Source: Histoplasma ohiense (Eukaryota; Ascomycota; Eurotiomycetes; Onygenales; Ajellomycetaceae). Taken from it: a stretch of 64,000 nucleotides of DNA. Location: contig JAEVHH010000002.1 of assembly GCA_017607445.1 (NCBI GenBank), positions 3,339,501 to 3,403,500 on the forward strand, given 5' to 3'. Positions within the stretch are counted from its first letter, which is position 1. Each line of letters starts with the position of its first letter. The notes below the pieces were generated by a model that saw only the letters and a program-made list of their open reading frames with translations, did no database searches and was not told the origin of the DNA. This document shows, piece after piece, positions 11,196-23,186 of the stretch. The position numbers and the translations under genes were made by a program.

Positions 11196-13365
11196 CTGCG
11201 GCGCTAAAAATGATGCCTACTCACATGATAACAATTTTTCCGAACGTTTTCAAACTTCATACAATCTTTGAAGGAGAATCAAAACAACTCTATCAAATTC
11301 AACTGTTTTCGTATCGACTGTGGTATATCATTCACTTTTAATTGAATCTACTTTTGTATCTTCATATCTGTATTTGCTCAGCCTGAAGTGTCTTAGTATG
11401 GTAATTCTGGGTGTCCCAACGCAATTCAATACATCACCGGGTCCGGAGACCAGATGGGATGCCACACTCATCCGGAGCCCGCATATCTTCCTACTGGGAA
11501 TTCTCTTCCACATCAAGACATTCAAGTCCCTGGTTGTTGACTTCTCAAGAATTAGTACCGTCTGGATGCTCCACACTGAACTTCAGCGAACAGAGGCTAC
11601 CACTTGGAGATAGTTTGATCGATAAATAATATGTTCATCTATAGGGCAAGATATCAGCGGAAGATTGTTTGACTTGCCCATGGGATATGGTATTCCTATA
11701 AGAAAACCAAAGTACTGAATGGAGAGAGCGGGGACACTACAGTAATTCACAAGTTGTCAAACAACATGTGCTCCGTAATAATGCAACATGGCCGAGATCC
11801 TCTGCACGATAGTGGCCTCGAGCTATCACGGAGGCTGAGCCGATCCCCTAATTCCCGCCAATCATACAATGTCACAATACTAGAATCAGTTTTTTCAACA
11901 ATTTCCCACGTATCAGGCTACCACTTCACTTTAAACATATGCATCGCGAGATCCGCGATGCCTTATTACCAACTTCTGAATGAGAAACAGCATGAAACGG
12001 GGATAAACTCAATTGACACATTGATAGTAGCTAGTGATCAAAACTGTGTCTCTTAGTCACTTTTCTGGAAAGACAATCAACGAAGAGGCCAAAGGTATTG
12101 GACTAAATTCATGGAAGCTAAGAAGGTAGTGCATGCTGATGCCGAATTGAATCTTCCTGGACGGTCCTGGATATAGAACAGCAGAGAGACGGAGATGCTA
12201 TATATTGTGGGGTGGACGAGGCGTTATTGTGCTTCACGCGTCCCGCCCAGCAAGTTTAACTATCGAAGCTCCATCGGGATATATAGCCACCTAGCACAGA
12301 ACCAAATCCAGCACGCCATTCAACCGGTGACGATGGCAAGCTGACCAGCGATCTGATTCCCCGGTTTTCAAAGCCACATACTTTCCAGAGTCCCAACGGT
12401 CTATTCATTCAGAGGATTGGGAGTTAACTAGGCGATTTGGGAACAGAGCGTCTGACCAGATTTTTGAGTCATTGATATGTGAGCACTGACATTGGCCATT
12501 TAGCTGCATGTAGTAACCCCGCAACTCTAGGCACAGGAAACTGCAGTCCTTCAAGTATCTCTTGATGTTTTTGACTTCTCGTATCTCTGCGTGGTGTTTG
12601 TTCTGGTGAACTTAGAGTAGCGAGGTACCCCTGTGTTCTTACCAACTGGTGCTTGAGTCCATGCGAGTACAAGGGACACTTGTATAGAGGGGACAAGCGA
12701 CATGGAATCCTCTAGGAGGAAACCATCTTAAGTTTCATGTTGAAATATGGCATATTCTGCTGTCCTTCCACATGTTATAACCGCGCTTTCCTTGGGTGTT
12801 CATTTAAAATTCTCGATTCCAAACCTCTTTCTGCCAAATTTACTGCATCCTAATTTTTCCAAGCCTGTCGCGCCTATTGAATTTCCCAACAAACAGAACT
12901 AGAAGTGGACAAAAGAAGACGAAAGGGAAAGAAGAATCCACGTCATATCACATTGGTCAGAGTAATAAAAAGGGAACACATATAAAGTGACAGGAAATAA
13001 AAAAGATAACGAAAGGGCAAGAAAAAAAACGAGGATCTGAAAAACTCGGTAGGAAAGTAAGGGTTGCTGTACACTTACAGAAGAGTAAATACATCATAGA
13101 CGTAGCTCAAATGTAAACGGGAACGAAAAAATAGGGGAAAAGGGAAGGGCAAAAGGGAAAGTGAAGGGAATAAGAATTCAGAGGACAAGAGACAAAAGGG
13201 AATGCAACACAAAACGAAAGGAGCTCATGGAATGCTCATTACAGGACGAGGCCTAAATATTAATAAGACCTAAAGGAAAGCCACAACACAAGTGGGAATG
13301 GCGCGAACGGGGATGGCAGGATGAAGGGTATGCTGAAAACATGAATGCTTGTTGCTGAGAGGGTT
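11196..13365. other. long intergenic region, no gene seen
   Basis: About 2.2 kb between the rad52 promoter and the 3' end of the Scs2-like gene. Open frames on both strands are short and show no family features. The right part (about 12900-13250) is purine-rich on the plus strand and probably contains 3' UTR of the minus-strand gene. Confidence 0.45.
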
Positions 13366-14641
13366 CTAAAAGAAGACGTATGCAAGGAGAAAACTGAGAA
13401 GGCAAAGTCCGGCAACGACTCGCAATGGGACACCAACTTCTGCCGACTGATGGGCTCGCTGCTGCTGCTGCAATCCAGACGATGTTGATCCTGGTGCGGT
13501 GCTGCTGATTTTTCGTTGTCTGAGGCCTTGGTCTGCAAGTTGGTCTCTCAATTTTTCGATTTGAGCTCTAGCTTCCGCAAGTTGTGATTTCAGCTCGTCA
13601 CTCGCGGTGTCTTGCTTGGATTGTACAGCAGCTGAAGGGGGGAGGTTGGATTCGTATTTTGGGGTCTCAGCAGACGTCATATCCAGCGGCGGAGCAACCC
13701 GGGTTGCTGACGGCGTATCAAATTTGGCTGCGCTGGGGGAGGTATATGCTGGAAGTTCTTCTTCGGGAGGAGCCTGAAAAGCAACTTATGTGAACGTGGG
13801 TTCCTTCCACCGCCAACGGAAATAGGATAGCAGCAGTTAGAACATACGATTCCATTGGGTTCGTCGGTTGAGGGTTGTTCTCCTGAATCCTTAGGAGGCA
13901 AAAATTCGACTTTTATTTTCTGTTCGTGAATAGAACTTTTTGATGTTTGCTCAACGTGCTGCCACTATGGTAATTGTCAGTGCATGCCTGTAGGAAATAG
14001 GGAATTACTCAAGGCGACGTACGATCGAGCTGACATTGGAGAAATCTTTGTCCGTGGATACTGCCACAGACTGGACCAAAAATTTGTCTTTAGATGCTCC
14101 CACTGACCTGTCATCCTTCATTGCCTGCAGAAGAACTATTGGCACCGTAAGTATCCACATAAAATATTACCATTGCAACGAATAGAATGCTGACTGACCT
14201 TGAACATCTACCCTCTCGCCCGCTCCGATCCGACCTGAGTTGGGCCGCACGCAATAGCTGAATAGCAAAAGGTCAGGACGCCGAATTCATTAGAAATCGA
14301 GAAGGAATTGGTTGGCGAACCTTTTGGGAGCTGTTGTTTTGACCTATATGATTGACGCTATGAGTTGTAGCTCAAATAAAAGAGTTGTCCTCTCAGCCAA
14401 GTGCAACCATACCTTGAATGCAACCGGCTCATCGTTGTTGTTTTCTATGGTAAGGGTTTGACTGACTTCCCGATTAAATGGCCCTGTACATACATATGTC
14501 AACGGGGCTTGTTACACGTATAAGACGGGTTGGAAGACACCAACGATGAAAACGAAGGAATTTCTGAGGTGGCTTCGCTGTGGGATCCTGATTGCTGCTG
14601 GGAGCCCTGCGATCGTCTTCGGTTATCAGGTTCACTGACAT
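13366..14641 (-). CDS. scs2: VAP-family ER membrane protein (MSP domain, Scs2-like)
   Basis: VAP/Scs2 proteins sit in the ER by a C-terminal tail anchor and recruit FFAT-motif lipid-transfer proteins at membrane contact sites. The MSP domain is clear: PFNREVSQTLTIENNN, EPVAFKVKTTAPK, YCVRPNSGRI, VQVLLQAMKDD and KDKFLVQSVAV. A coiled coil follows (DELKSQLAEARAQIEKLRDQ), then a tail anchor of about 20 hydrophobic residues (VVAGLCLLSFLLAYVFF) at the extreme C-terminus. Seven exons were joined by frame: 14641-14545, 14483-14413, a 23-nt exon, a 59-nt exon ending at 14199, 14135-14023, 13964-13848 and 13773-13366; the sum is exactly 296 codons. The first junction uses a weak donor (GTTGGT), chosen because it yields PPQKFLRFHRPF, which aligns with the usual first strand of MSP domains. 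The N-terminus is therefore the least certain part. Confidence 0.85.
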
Positions 14642-16153
14642 TGCGCCAGGCGTAAGAGTTCAAGTATGAGAGTTAACACTACTAAAAAGGTCGGGGTTAC
14701 TGAGACTTGAAAAGAGGTGAGAGGATTTCGATATCGTCAACAGCCAGCGATGCGAAGCTTGAGGTGGAACACATCAACAATATGGGGCAAGGGCGGACTG
14801 GGAATAGGGCGGGATTGGTCAGCAGTCACGTGAATAGCCCCGGTTTTTGGGCTTTCTTGGCGTCGCAGATTGGCATTTCGTGCCAATGTGCCTCTAAACT
14901 GCCAACCACGATTAGGTTTGTTGTACAGACTACTGTGAGGTAGACACTCACTCACTCTTTGGTAGTTACTGATTGCTGTCGCTACATTATTAGCTAAACA
15001 GGCTATTTTCCACGGTGGGTCGCAGGGACGGCTGCTTACAATAGTAAGAACGCGTGTTGTATACTATATCGTTCTGCCTCTATTTCCATTGCATTCCTCG
15101 TCTCTCATGTACGAGGCAGCACTGCTGCTAACACCATGATACTCGCATTGGCCCAGGCAACAATCTAACAGGTGGGTAGGGATTCCGAACCGCAATTTGG
15201 CGGAGGGGGCGTTTTCCATTCCCCCCCCTTTTTCTTACTTCGGGAGAGGGCATGTGCCCAAATGGGATGCGATTTGTGATGCTCATCTGACAGGAACTGC
15301 ACGCCGTGATTAGGGAACAACAAGCTGGAGTTACAGGTTAAAACCAGGGATTTTTCATCGTTCTCACTATCATAAGGAAAGGGAGACCACAGCAAAATCC
15401 AATAGCGCTGCTGACCTTCTACTGCGTAGTTCCAAACTAACTACAAGATGACAGCAATTCAATTGGCAGTTGATACATTGCATGTACTGTTTATATAAAT
15501 ACAATTGCGTGGAGCTGTTTCCCCAGAACTAAGACTGATAGCAAAATTTGCGCTGGCACTGCTTTGTAGATATATCTCCTCCCCAAAGCGAACACCCGCC
15601 GTTATTTTGCTGCTATTTCTCTGCTGTATCCGTGCGATTAACTCAGGAACCATGATGCATGGAGTTGGTATCAAAATTGCGCATGAGCTTGACAGTTTTC
15701 AATTGCTTGATAAATGTTCAAAAAAAAAACGACTCGCTAATCCATATATCGTTGATTAGCTATCACATTATCTTTGGGCATTCTATCATCGTAATCGCCT
15801 TAATCCCATTTAGTTTTACGAACGATAAATGATTTAGAAAATTCGAAGTAAATCAATTCCCTTTTTAATGCTGTTTGCACAATCTGACCCAAAGGAGAGC
15901 TTATCCCGCTGGATCCACGGCGCTAATAACTGCGTAGTGGGGACGAGGTCCATCCCGCTTTCTCGGTGGTTCCGAAGAGTGAAAGCTTGATGTCAATACA
16001 AGAACCAACTGAGCTGCCTGGAGTCTCTAGTTGCTAGCATATAATTCATTCTACTTTCTCATTTCGTTATTGTACCACGCCATTATACTTACATTTCTCT
16101 TGAAGTCCTTGCAATCCAATCACATTTACCCCACCAAACATTCCTCCACAACC
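14642..16153. other. divergent intergenic region, no gene seen
   Basis: Promoter space between the minus-strand Scs2-like gene and the plus-strand UBX gene. A plus-strand open frame near 15505-15759 and minus-strand frames near 15165-15395 lack any family features. Confidence 0.5.
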
Positions 16154-17314
16154 ATGCCATCAGATCTAGAGCAACTCATCGAGATGGGCTTTGATACGGA
16201 AAGGGCTCAGTTAGCAACCTCCAGAACAGGAGGCTGTAAGTGCTCAGGTTTCTTCCTACGCGAGCTCACTGTTTCTTCTCCAACTACCTCCCTCATTATC
16301 AAGTCTAATATATTTCTCTATATTCCAGTGCAAGGAGCACTCGAATGGCTTGAGGCCAACCAAGACAAATCCCTCGACGAGATCAAAGCTTCCTCCACAA
16401 CACAGCCGGGCGCAGATCCAGATGAGCCACCAGCGTTAAAACCGGGGGAAGAAGCGAGAAGTCTTGTCTGTAACGAGTGTGGGAAGCGATTCCGCAGCCA
16501 GGCCCAAGCTGAATTTCACGCATCGAAAACTGAACATGTTGACTTCGCGGAATCGACTGAGGAAATTGCCCCGCTGACGGAGGAGGAGAAGAAGGCTAAA
16601 CTTGAGGAGTTACGGCAGAAGTTAGCCGCAAAAAAGGCGCAGAGGTCGGAACAGGATAAAATTGATCAGAAACGGAATGAGGTAAGTCGGAGCAAGGTGG
16701 ATGAAATCCGTGATATAGATTGGTCCCACTTCCTCAGCGACAGCTTGCGTTTCGGCCATCTCCCCCCCTCTTTTCGTTTGATTTTGAATTGACGGAGAAC
16801 TTTTTAGGAAATACGCAAAAAATCTACGAAGGAGGTACAAGATATCAAAGAAGCGCTCCAAAAGAAAGAACAACTGAAAGAAGCCGCAAAGAAACGGCGA
16901 GAAAAGCAGGAGGAAATAGAAGTCAAGGCACGGATACGAGCAAAGATCGAGGCTGATAAGGAAGAGAGACGGCTGCGCGCTGAGAGAGAGAAAGCGGAAC
17001 GCCAGGGTCGTGCCCTTCCCCCTACCGCCACGCCTACTACACCCCTTACTGCAACATCACCCGCGACGTCGAAGCCTGCTTCAGCATATACGGAATCTAG
17101 ATTACGCTTGCAGACACCGACCGGCAATGTTATGAAAACTTTCCCCGTCGATACGACACTGTTCGAGGTGGCGGCGGCACTAACCCAGGAGAACGGGATG
17201 GAGGTTCAGAACTTTACGCTGAATTTCCCTCGGAAGGTGTTTGATGCGGAGTCGTTTGGGGAGACGCTGAAGGAGCTTGGGTTAGTTCCTAGTGCGAGCT
17301 TGATTGTGAAGTAG
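16154..17314 (+). CDS. UBA - C2H2 zinc finger - UBX domain protein (UBXN1-like)
   Basis: Such proteins bind ubiquitin through the UBA domain and the Cdc48/p97 ATPase through the UBX domain, acting as adaptors in ubiquitin-dependent degradation. Exons 16154-16235, 16329-16681 and 16808-17314 give 313 residues. The UBA domain is at residues 3-45 with the MGF loop (LIEMGFDTERAQLA). A C2H2 finger follows at about residues 87-113 (CNECGKRF, then HASKTEH). A long charged helix comes next (EEEKKAKLEELRQKLAAKKAQ, continuing as ARIRAKIEADKEERRLRAER). The UBX fold occupies the last 85 residues (SRLRLQTPTGNV, TLFEVAAAL, FTLNFPRKVFD, LKELGLVPSASLIV). The first intron (93 nt) keeps the frame open, which can make unspliced predictions look continuous. 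The ATG at 16154 is preferred because upstream sequence reads as UTR. Confidence 0.9.
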
Positions 17315-17975
17315 TTGTGCTGTTCCACCTTTGTGTTTTACGTCTATTTTTTACAACATTTTTTACTTTCGTGTTATCCTCCAATCCTATGTTCTTTTTT
17401 TTATTGAGTGATCGCTACAAGGTCCCCGATCAATGGATAGACTTGAAAGATTATGAAGCGCATGAAGCGCTCGTATACATAATATATTGGCATTGTTCAA
17501 CTCAACCAGAGGCTTCAATGTCGCTTCTCATTCCTGCATGCTTACAACCAACCAACCTTCCACCTTCATCATTCCTGATGTATTCTAGACGATTTGAATG
17601 CCAGCCAGATCCCTCAAAATGTGAAGCGATAAGGTGCTTCTCGCCGATTTCCGCCAGTGCCACCACTACGCTACCTCAGGAAATCGCATTGCCCACTTTT
17701 CTGTTTGGCTGTGCTTAACATTTCTCTGGGTCGCACTGGTTAATTAGAATGACCTACCACAATCTCTGTCGTTGGTATGGTCATATATGTATCTTACTGT
17801 GGAGATATTGTAGCATGGATAAACGGATAAAATTTTTGCCGGGGTCCGACATAGTTCTTGTGTCGACCGCCTCTCTTTGTGCTATTCCATTGCCCAGCAT
17901 GCAACAAAATATCCATTGACTCGTCATTGTATGAGCGCTAAAAAAATTTGATGCCCCAAGTGGGATAAGGACGGG
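17315..17975. other. intergenic, no gene seen
   Basis: T-rich stretch after the UBX gene, probably its 3' UTR, followed by the upstream region of the next gene. Confidence 0.5.
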
Positions 17976-18746
17976 ATGGTTGACATTCTACGGCGCCACG
18001 ACCTTCCCTGGCGCATGCGCATTTGGCTCATCTTCTACAGATACTGGTACCGCGTCCGCCGCCGTCTCGAAACGCCCCTGAAACTGCGATACAGCCTAGG
18101 GCGACTCAGACACAATCATCCTCGACCTTGGCTGGCGCTTCTGCGTCTCTTCATCCCCTATCCAACATGGAAGTTTCCTGTTCCAGAACCTCTCTCTCCA
18201 CAGGAGCTGGTGGGGAATGAACAACTGATGCTCCGCCGTCGCCATGATCTCAGAAATTTGACGGCCATCCCTCTCTGGCGGTTTCGTGACACTCCACTGC
18301 GGTCTCTCTATCGCCTCTGCGAGTCCATGTTGTCGGGCGACTACAGCCCAATGGGGGAGGAGACAGAATATTTTTGGTATCAACCCCGGTGGGCACTAGA
18401 TGGCATTCCCGATCCAGCAGACCCAGACCCCATCCGGTATGCCATTATTGCGTGTCTTGTTGAAGAGCTGGTTACGGCATTCAACTGGCGTCTAGGTCTG
18501 GGCATGCGACGTAATCGCAAACATATCTTTCGCGAACGAAACGAGGACCCATATCCTCCGTATGAGCCTGTGAAAGGGCCTGCATGGACAAGAGATGTCC
18601 CACCAATTCCGCGAGAGAGCCTTGCGAGTCTGCCACCAGAGTTTGTACGAAATGAGTGCCAACTTGTCCTGGAAGAGAAGGGCATCAGTGAGCTGTTCGC
18701 GCAAAGGAACATAGTCACAAATGTTGGGTGGTTATACACGATATAG
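17976..18746 (+). CDS. conserved-looking fungal protein, function unknown
   Basis: A single uninterrupted frame of 256 residues starting at ATG 17976. I recognise no domain. The N-terminus is strongly basic and aromatic (RIWLIFYRYWYRVRRRLETP), with a second basic patch (RNRKHIFRER) around residue 190. The middle contains a Trp/Pro-rich segment (YFWYQPRWALDGIPDP). There is no clear signal peptide or transmembrane helix. Codon usage and the length of the open frame support a gene. The absence of introns is unusual beside its neighbours. Confidence 0.6.
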   Translation: MVDILRRHDLPWRMRIWLIFYRYWYRVRRRLETPLKLRYSLGRLRHNHPRPWLALLRLFIPYPTWKFPVPEPLSPQELVGNEQLMLRRRHDLRNLTAIPLWRFRDTPLRSLYRLCESMLSGDYSPMGEETEYFWYQPRWALDGIPDPADPDPIRYAIIACLVEELVTAFNWRLGLGMRRNRKHIFRERNEDPYPPYEPVKGPAWTRDVPPIPRESLASLPPEFVRNECQLVLEEKGISELFAQRNIVTNVGWLYTI

Positions 18747-19500
18747 AAGAGCCTTTCAACCCATATCTCTGGTCTTGCTCACAGTTTATTGTCACATGAC
18801 CTGCTATAATGTAGGCCTGTTACCCCCCGGTTTTATTCCCATCAATCTTCCTTCATTCTCACACCTTTTTATACCCTCCATGTTACACCCTTGGTTTCCA
18901 GATTCAATGCATTTATCCTCAATACATCTTCAATCGATACGAAATAATTAATCTGAATTCTTATTAATGTCTTTCCTTCGTCTGTACTAACAATCAAACC
19001 TCCACACAAAGGTATGTGGAGATATGATGGTAAAAGCTGGATGATGTGTTGGAATCTCTCGTTTAAAGATTATATAGATTAGAAATATATCTCCATCTAT
19101 CTGTTCGGCTTCTTGCCCAAAGACCTGGGAAGATTGAAGTCTTAAGGGTTACTTACTGCCTGTGGCTGTTTAGCTGCCTACTATCCATGTGGTTACACAG
19201 AAATTGAAGATCGGATATTATCCGCTACCTGTCCGCTCGCCATCAGTGCATACACCAGGCAAGCACACCTTGGTTGTACCCCCGTCCTCCCTGCGAGAAG
19301 CCTCCAAACCCCGCGGAGCTGCCCTGGATCTCGCCGACTCATCTCTCGAGCCTTGGCATATCAGCATGGTGCATCTGAGATGTCAGAGCCAAAGCAATAC
19401 CTCGAGAAGGGGGACTTTGACAATGGTAAATCCCCCCTTCCTTCCTCACCTCTCACTCTCATCTGAACTAGGACACCCGGGGATTGAAATCCAGTGATTC
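18747..19500. other. intergenic, possible non-coding leader
   Basis: Upstream region of the 19501 gene. A short frame beginning MSEPKQYLEKGDFDN near 19377 is followed by a GTAAAT donor and an upstream CTAG acceptor, but the joined frame hits a stop before 19501. It may be leader or an alternative exon. Confidence 0.35.
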
Positions 19501-20124
19501 ATGTCCATATCTCGGATAGGACTCCGTGCTCTCGATGCAGAACTGGCAAAGCATGATATGATCGTCGCCTTTTCTCCCATAACCGTGATCACAGCTGGCG
19601 GGTTTGTTGCTGTTACCTACCTTCAGAATAGAAACGCCACCGGTGACCTCGACTACCTTCTTGCTCCTGAATGGGCAGCAGATCCAGATATCAAGAATTC
19701 ACTGCGCGACGCGATAATCAAGGTATCAAATGACCTTGGCTTCAATTACGAATGGGCAAACGATGATATGGCGATATTTGTCACACATGAAGCACAGAAA
19801 TGGCTGTTTGAACAGGCAGAGAAGCAAGACATTGTCCTTTTCTTGGGGCAGCATATTCGTGTCCTGGCCGCACCAATCGAGTGGGCAGTGGAACGCAAGA
19901 TAAGGAGGTTGTTTGAGGGAACCCGTGACCGAAAGGCAGTATTTGACCTCAGCGATTGTCTGGCAATGCTGAAGTGGTTAAGGGACCGAAACGATGGTCC
20001 TCTGGATCGCGAGCGCATCCGTGGCTTGGATGTCAACGGTTTTGGTGTCGGTCCTGATAAAGCAACTATGGACACCATTGCCACCGCCTATTGCGAGAAG
20101 TATGGGGAGAGGATATTCTTCTGA
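19501..20124 (+). CDS. fungal protein resembling a nucleotidyltransferase-like fold (uncertain)
   Basis: A 207-residue single-exon frame starting at ATG 19501. The pattern ITAGGFVAVTYLQNRNATGD, followed by LDYLL, resembles the G-G...D-x-D layout of minimal nucleotidyltransferase/antitoxin-type folds, here with the dipeptides GD and LDY. This resembles a small fungal family of unknown function in which members pair a GGF motif with a D-x-D-like element, but I cannot name it firmly. The C-terminal half is a helical, charged segment (AVERKIRRLFEGTRDRKAVF, then LSDCLAMLKWLRDRNDGP). No secretion signal or membrane segment is present. It lies between two other unknown genes, with no operon-like coupling. 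Confidence 0.55.
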   Translation: MSISRIGLRALDAELAKHDMIVAFSPITVITAGGFVAVTYLQNRNATGDLDYLLAPEWAADPDIKNSLRDAIIKVSNDLGFNYEWANDDMAIFVTHEAQKWLFEQAEKQDIVLFLGQHIRVLAAPIEWAVERKIRRLFEGTRDRKAVFDLSDCLAMLKWLRDRNDGPLDRERIRGLDVNGFGVGPDKATMDTIATAYCEKYGERIFF

Positions 20125-20767
20125 TGCGATAATTTCAAGACGGAATATATGACATCACATTCAATCATTTCTATATTATTCCGTTACCAGAACCGAAGTA
20201 GTTCCGTATCTACCTGCCTTAAACTGTGTTTTCATATGGTATATATACGTGCGCAATTGAAGAATCAATTGTGTCGTCGACCAGTCCACTGTCCCTTTCC
20301 AACCTCAGAGGAAAATGGCTAATTATTGTTTGAACTTCAAGGATCACAAATATATATTAAATCGACGAAAATCCACTTGTCCCTTTTTATATATATCTAT
20401 GCTTCTCTTCACTTTTCCGGTAGCCTTTAATGTGGATAGGCCTAAATATCCTCCTAACGGGTTTCGAATAGATGTAAGTAGGTTGTCGGCGCTTCAAGAT
20501 AGAGAATTGGCCATCGGGGTGTCGTCGAAACTTGGTGACTGGTTTGCGCCTAATGAAAAATAGGGAATACGGAGTGAGCCACAAAAAAAAAAAAAAAAAA
20601 AAAAAAAATTGAGTCAGAAACGAAAATCTACGTGTGTGTGAATTTTATCGGAAGAAGGGAAGATCTCATGCACTTTCACTTATTCAATTGAAAGCAAAAT
20701 GGGAATGGGGTGAAGAGCCAGAGGTATTGCGAGTGGACAAAAGGAACAAAGAATACCAACAAATGTT
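20125..20767. other. convergent intergenic region with poly-A tract
   Basis: Contains an uninterrupted A run at about 20582-20608. No gene is seen. A small extra 3' exon of the minus-strand gene could lie here: the last codons before 20768 overlap a good donor (GAGA|GTAAGT on the minus strand). Confidence 0.45.
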
Positions 20768-22528
20768 TCAAGCAAACTTACTCTCCAATATCTGCTGTTG
20801 TAGAAAGGGGTCATCATCATAGACAGGAAGGACCATGGCGCGCGCGACAACATGACCCTTCGCAGTATCAAATCCACGGTCATTGCCCCATTTATAGAGA
20901 GCGGGGAAGAAGCAATAGCCGACCACCAGTTTCCGACCGCAGCTTTCGTTATCTAGTCTACGAAGTTCGTCGTCTTCGCACTCGCCCTCCGTGACATCGA
21001 CAATGCTCATGGTTGAAACGTTGAACTGCGTTCCAGGATCATGGAACTTGAGCTCATAGGACGCGAGGGACATGCAGGTCTTCAGGCGGAGGTTTGCTTG
21101 GAGCTTCAATAGCTTTTGCAAGCTGCGACGGCCTTTGTCTCCTGGAGGAATGTGTGGTTCTAGTTTGGCCCAAACCTCATCGACTAGTTCGGAGAGTTCG
21201 GATTCTGCACTGGTTTTGGATCCGGAGGAATTTGCTAGCTCGCCGACTTCGGGGAGGTATTGGAGAAGCTTAACGAAGCTCGATCTCCAGATGTTGATAT
21301 CCCGTTGTGGTACCCCTGAGTGCATCATCATCGTCGTTAGTATCAATTGCTCTCCTCAGTTTTGCTTATGATAACTGTCGCCAAAGGCGCCTCACCTATC
21401 GAGGGTAAATGAAGGACTTCCTCTAATATCTGCAAGAACGTCAATGAGCTCCGAGGGTCAAGCTCCATGTCAAATTCTCTTGTGAGTTTTAAAATTCCAG
21501 ATGCCGCCCCCACAATGTATCTCTTGCCAACTGCGTCAGAGGTTTCTTTGAACAGCGCACTAGCAAGCAAGCTATGGTAGTATTTTCTGCCAAACTGCTG
21601 TAGTAACCGGATGCATTCCGGGCTGAGCAGTTTTCCCAAACGCCCAGCATCATCGCCCGTAGGCTTGCCAAATACCTTGGAGTGAGATTCTACAGCACAT
21701 CCAATGGCACTTTGGAAGAGTCTTCGCAGGACTTCGTCCGTCACCCCTTCTGCCACCGTTCCCAGGTCCAGGATTTGCTGTCCAAGCGCTTTCTTCTCGT
21801 CCTGGGCCTCCCAGAGGTCCTTCTTGCAGTCTTCCAGTTCTTTATGGAGCGACCCAGCGACTCTTTTATAGTACTCAGCTTCTCGGAATGCATGTTGTGC
21901 TGCACGACGCTGGTACACAAGCTCCTGATACATATCCTCTAAATCTGGCTCTTGGGGAGCGGCTCTCCTAACTCTTTCGGCATACGACCCTCCATGCCCC
22001 GCCTGCGCAATCCCGCGGTGCACCTGGTGGGAGAGCTCAATCTCGGGAGAATCGTCGAACCCACCTCTATGAGCATATCTAGGAGGTTCCCTTTCCACCT
22101 GTGACCTTGGAGTAAAAGTGTTGTCTTTCGCCGCGGCAGACTTGTGGGGAGGCACTGGTGGTCGAGTGGCACTCGGTTCTTGAACCTGAACATTACGAAC
22201 AGGGCTCTGGTTTCGCACATCTGGGCGTATACCCGTAGCACTTTTTGAGCGAGGCCGGGCCTTTTCCAGACGACGGGGAGCTACAGTGGTCGATTGGGAA
22301 TCCGCGATTGCTTCCGCAGTTCCAATTTTGTGTTGAATGCTAACAAATCGGTTAGGTTGAACGAGACCAGCGTTCACAGCGGGAGAGGATTATTAACCTT
22401 TCTTCGTTTGGGATATTCTCAATCTCAGCCAGAGCTTCGTGTAATTCGTCGACTTCGATCATCTCATCCAATTGATCCAGCTTCCCCGCTTTTGGCACCA
22501 TTGTGGCATCTGCTTTTGAGCTCATCAT
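20768..22528 (-). CDS. fungal protein with coiled coil, function unknown
   Basis: Three exons (22528-22398, 22339-21396, 21315-20768) join in frame to about 540 residues. No family is recognised. The N-terminus is acidic (LDQLDEMIEVDELHEALAEI), followed by a disordered basic region rich in Pro, Arg and Ser. A coiled coil follows (EAEYYKRVAGSLHKELEDCK, then WEAQDEKKALGQQILDLG). The C-terminal 300 residues look globular (CIRLLQQFGRKYYHSLLASA; INIWRSSFVKLLQYLPEVGE; LVVGYCFFPALYKWG). The stop at 20768 directly follows a strong donor-like sequence, so the annotated end may be intron read-through with a short extra exon downstream near 20690. Start chosen at the first of two adjacent ATGs. Confidence 0.7.
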
Positions 22529-23186
22529 CGCTGTCAAAACGTATTATTATTATCAATCCTTCTCGTAGAATATTTTCAATAAAATTACTCCCACGGGTGC
22601 AAATAAACTGGACCCTCTCATCTTGAAACGGGAGCATATATTTCGCTGCCGCTCATTGAGGGGCTCAGGCCTGCTTCCGTGAGACACTGGTCCTAGGCGC
22701 TCGACGAGGCACGAGGCTGACAGACGTGGCAGGTCACCAGCTGCACTAAAAATGAGTAAATCCCCAAGGCGCCAAAAGCACGAACTGGCATGCATTGCCG
22801 TCCACAAACAGCACGATCTCGAGCATGGATCCTGGCTGCCGAAGGGTCCACCACCAATGGAGCGTGATGAATACGAACATGCGCTGGTCCCAACAAGGCT
22901 GTGAACTATTCCGGTCTGAGGCGGGCCATTGGACATCCGGAGATCACGACCAGGAAGCCAGAGCCTCACAGGTGTTTCACCCACTTAGTTTATGAGGGGT
23001 TTAGGCGCCTTGCGAGCCTTGAGCCTTTCATATAAATTCGGCCTCGCTGCTAATGTGCCTGAGAAAACCTGTCCTTTCAAAGCCCGTGGGGCATCGATCA
23101 TTTCAGTTTTCGTGATAGACTATAGGAGATTGTTTTGTTGAACATCTTTTTTTTTATGGGCAACGAACCAAAAATTTCCCGACAAA
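22529..23186. other. divergent promoter region
   Basis: Shared upstream region of the minus-strand unknown gene and the plus-strand Hsp70-like gene. A 143-codon minus-strand frame at 22553-22984 has no protein-family character. Confidence 0.45.

Noticed and set aside
22553..22984. 143-codon minus-strand frame in a divergent promoter
   Set aside because: No family features, overlaps promoter space of two real genes.
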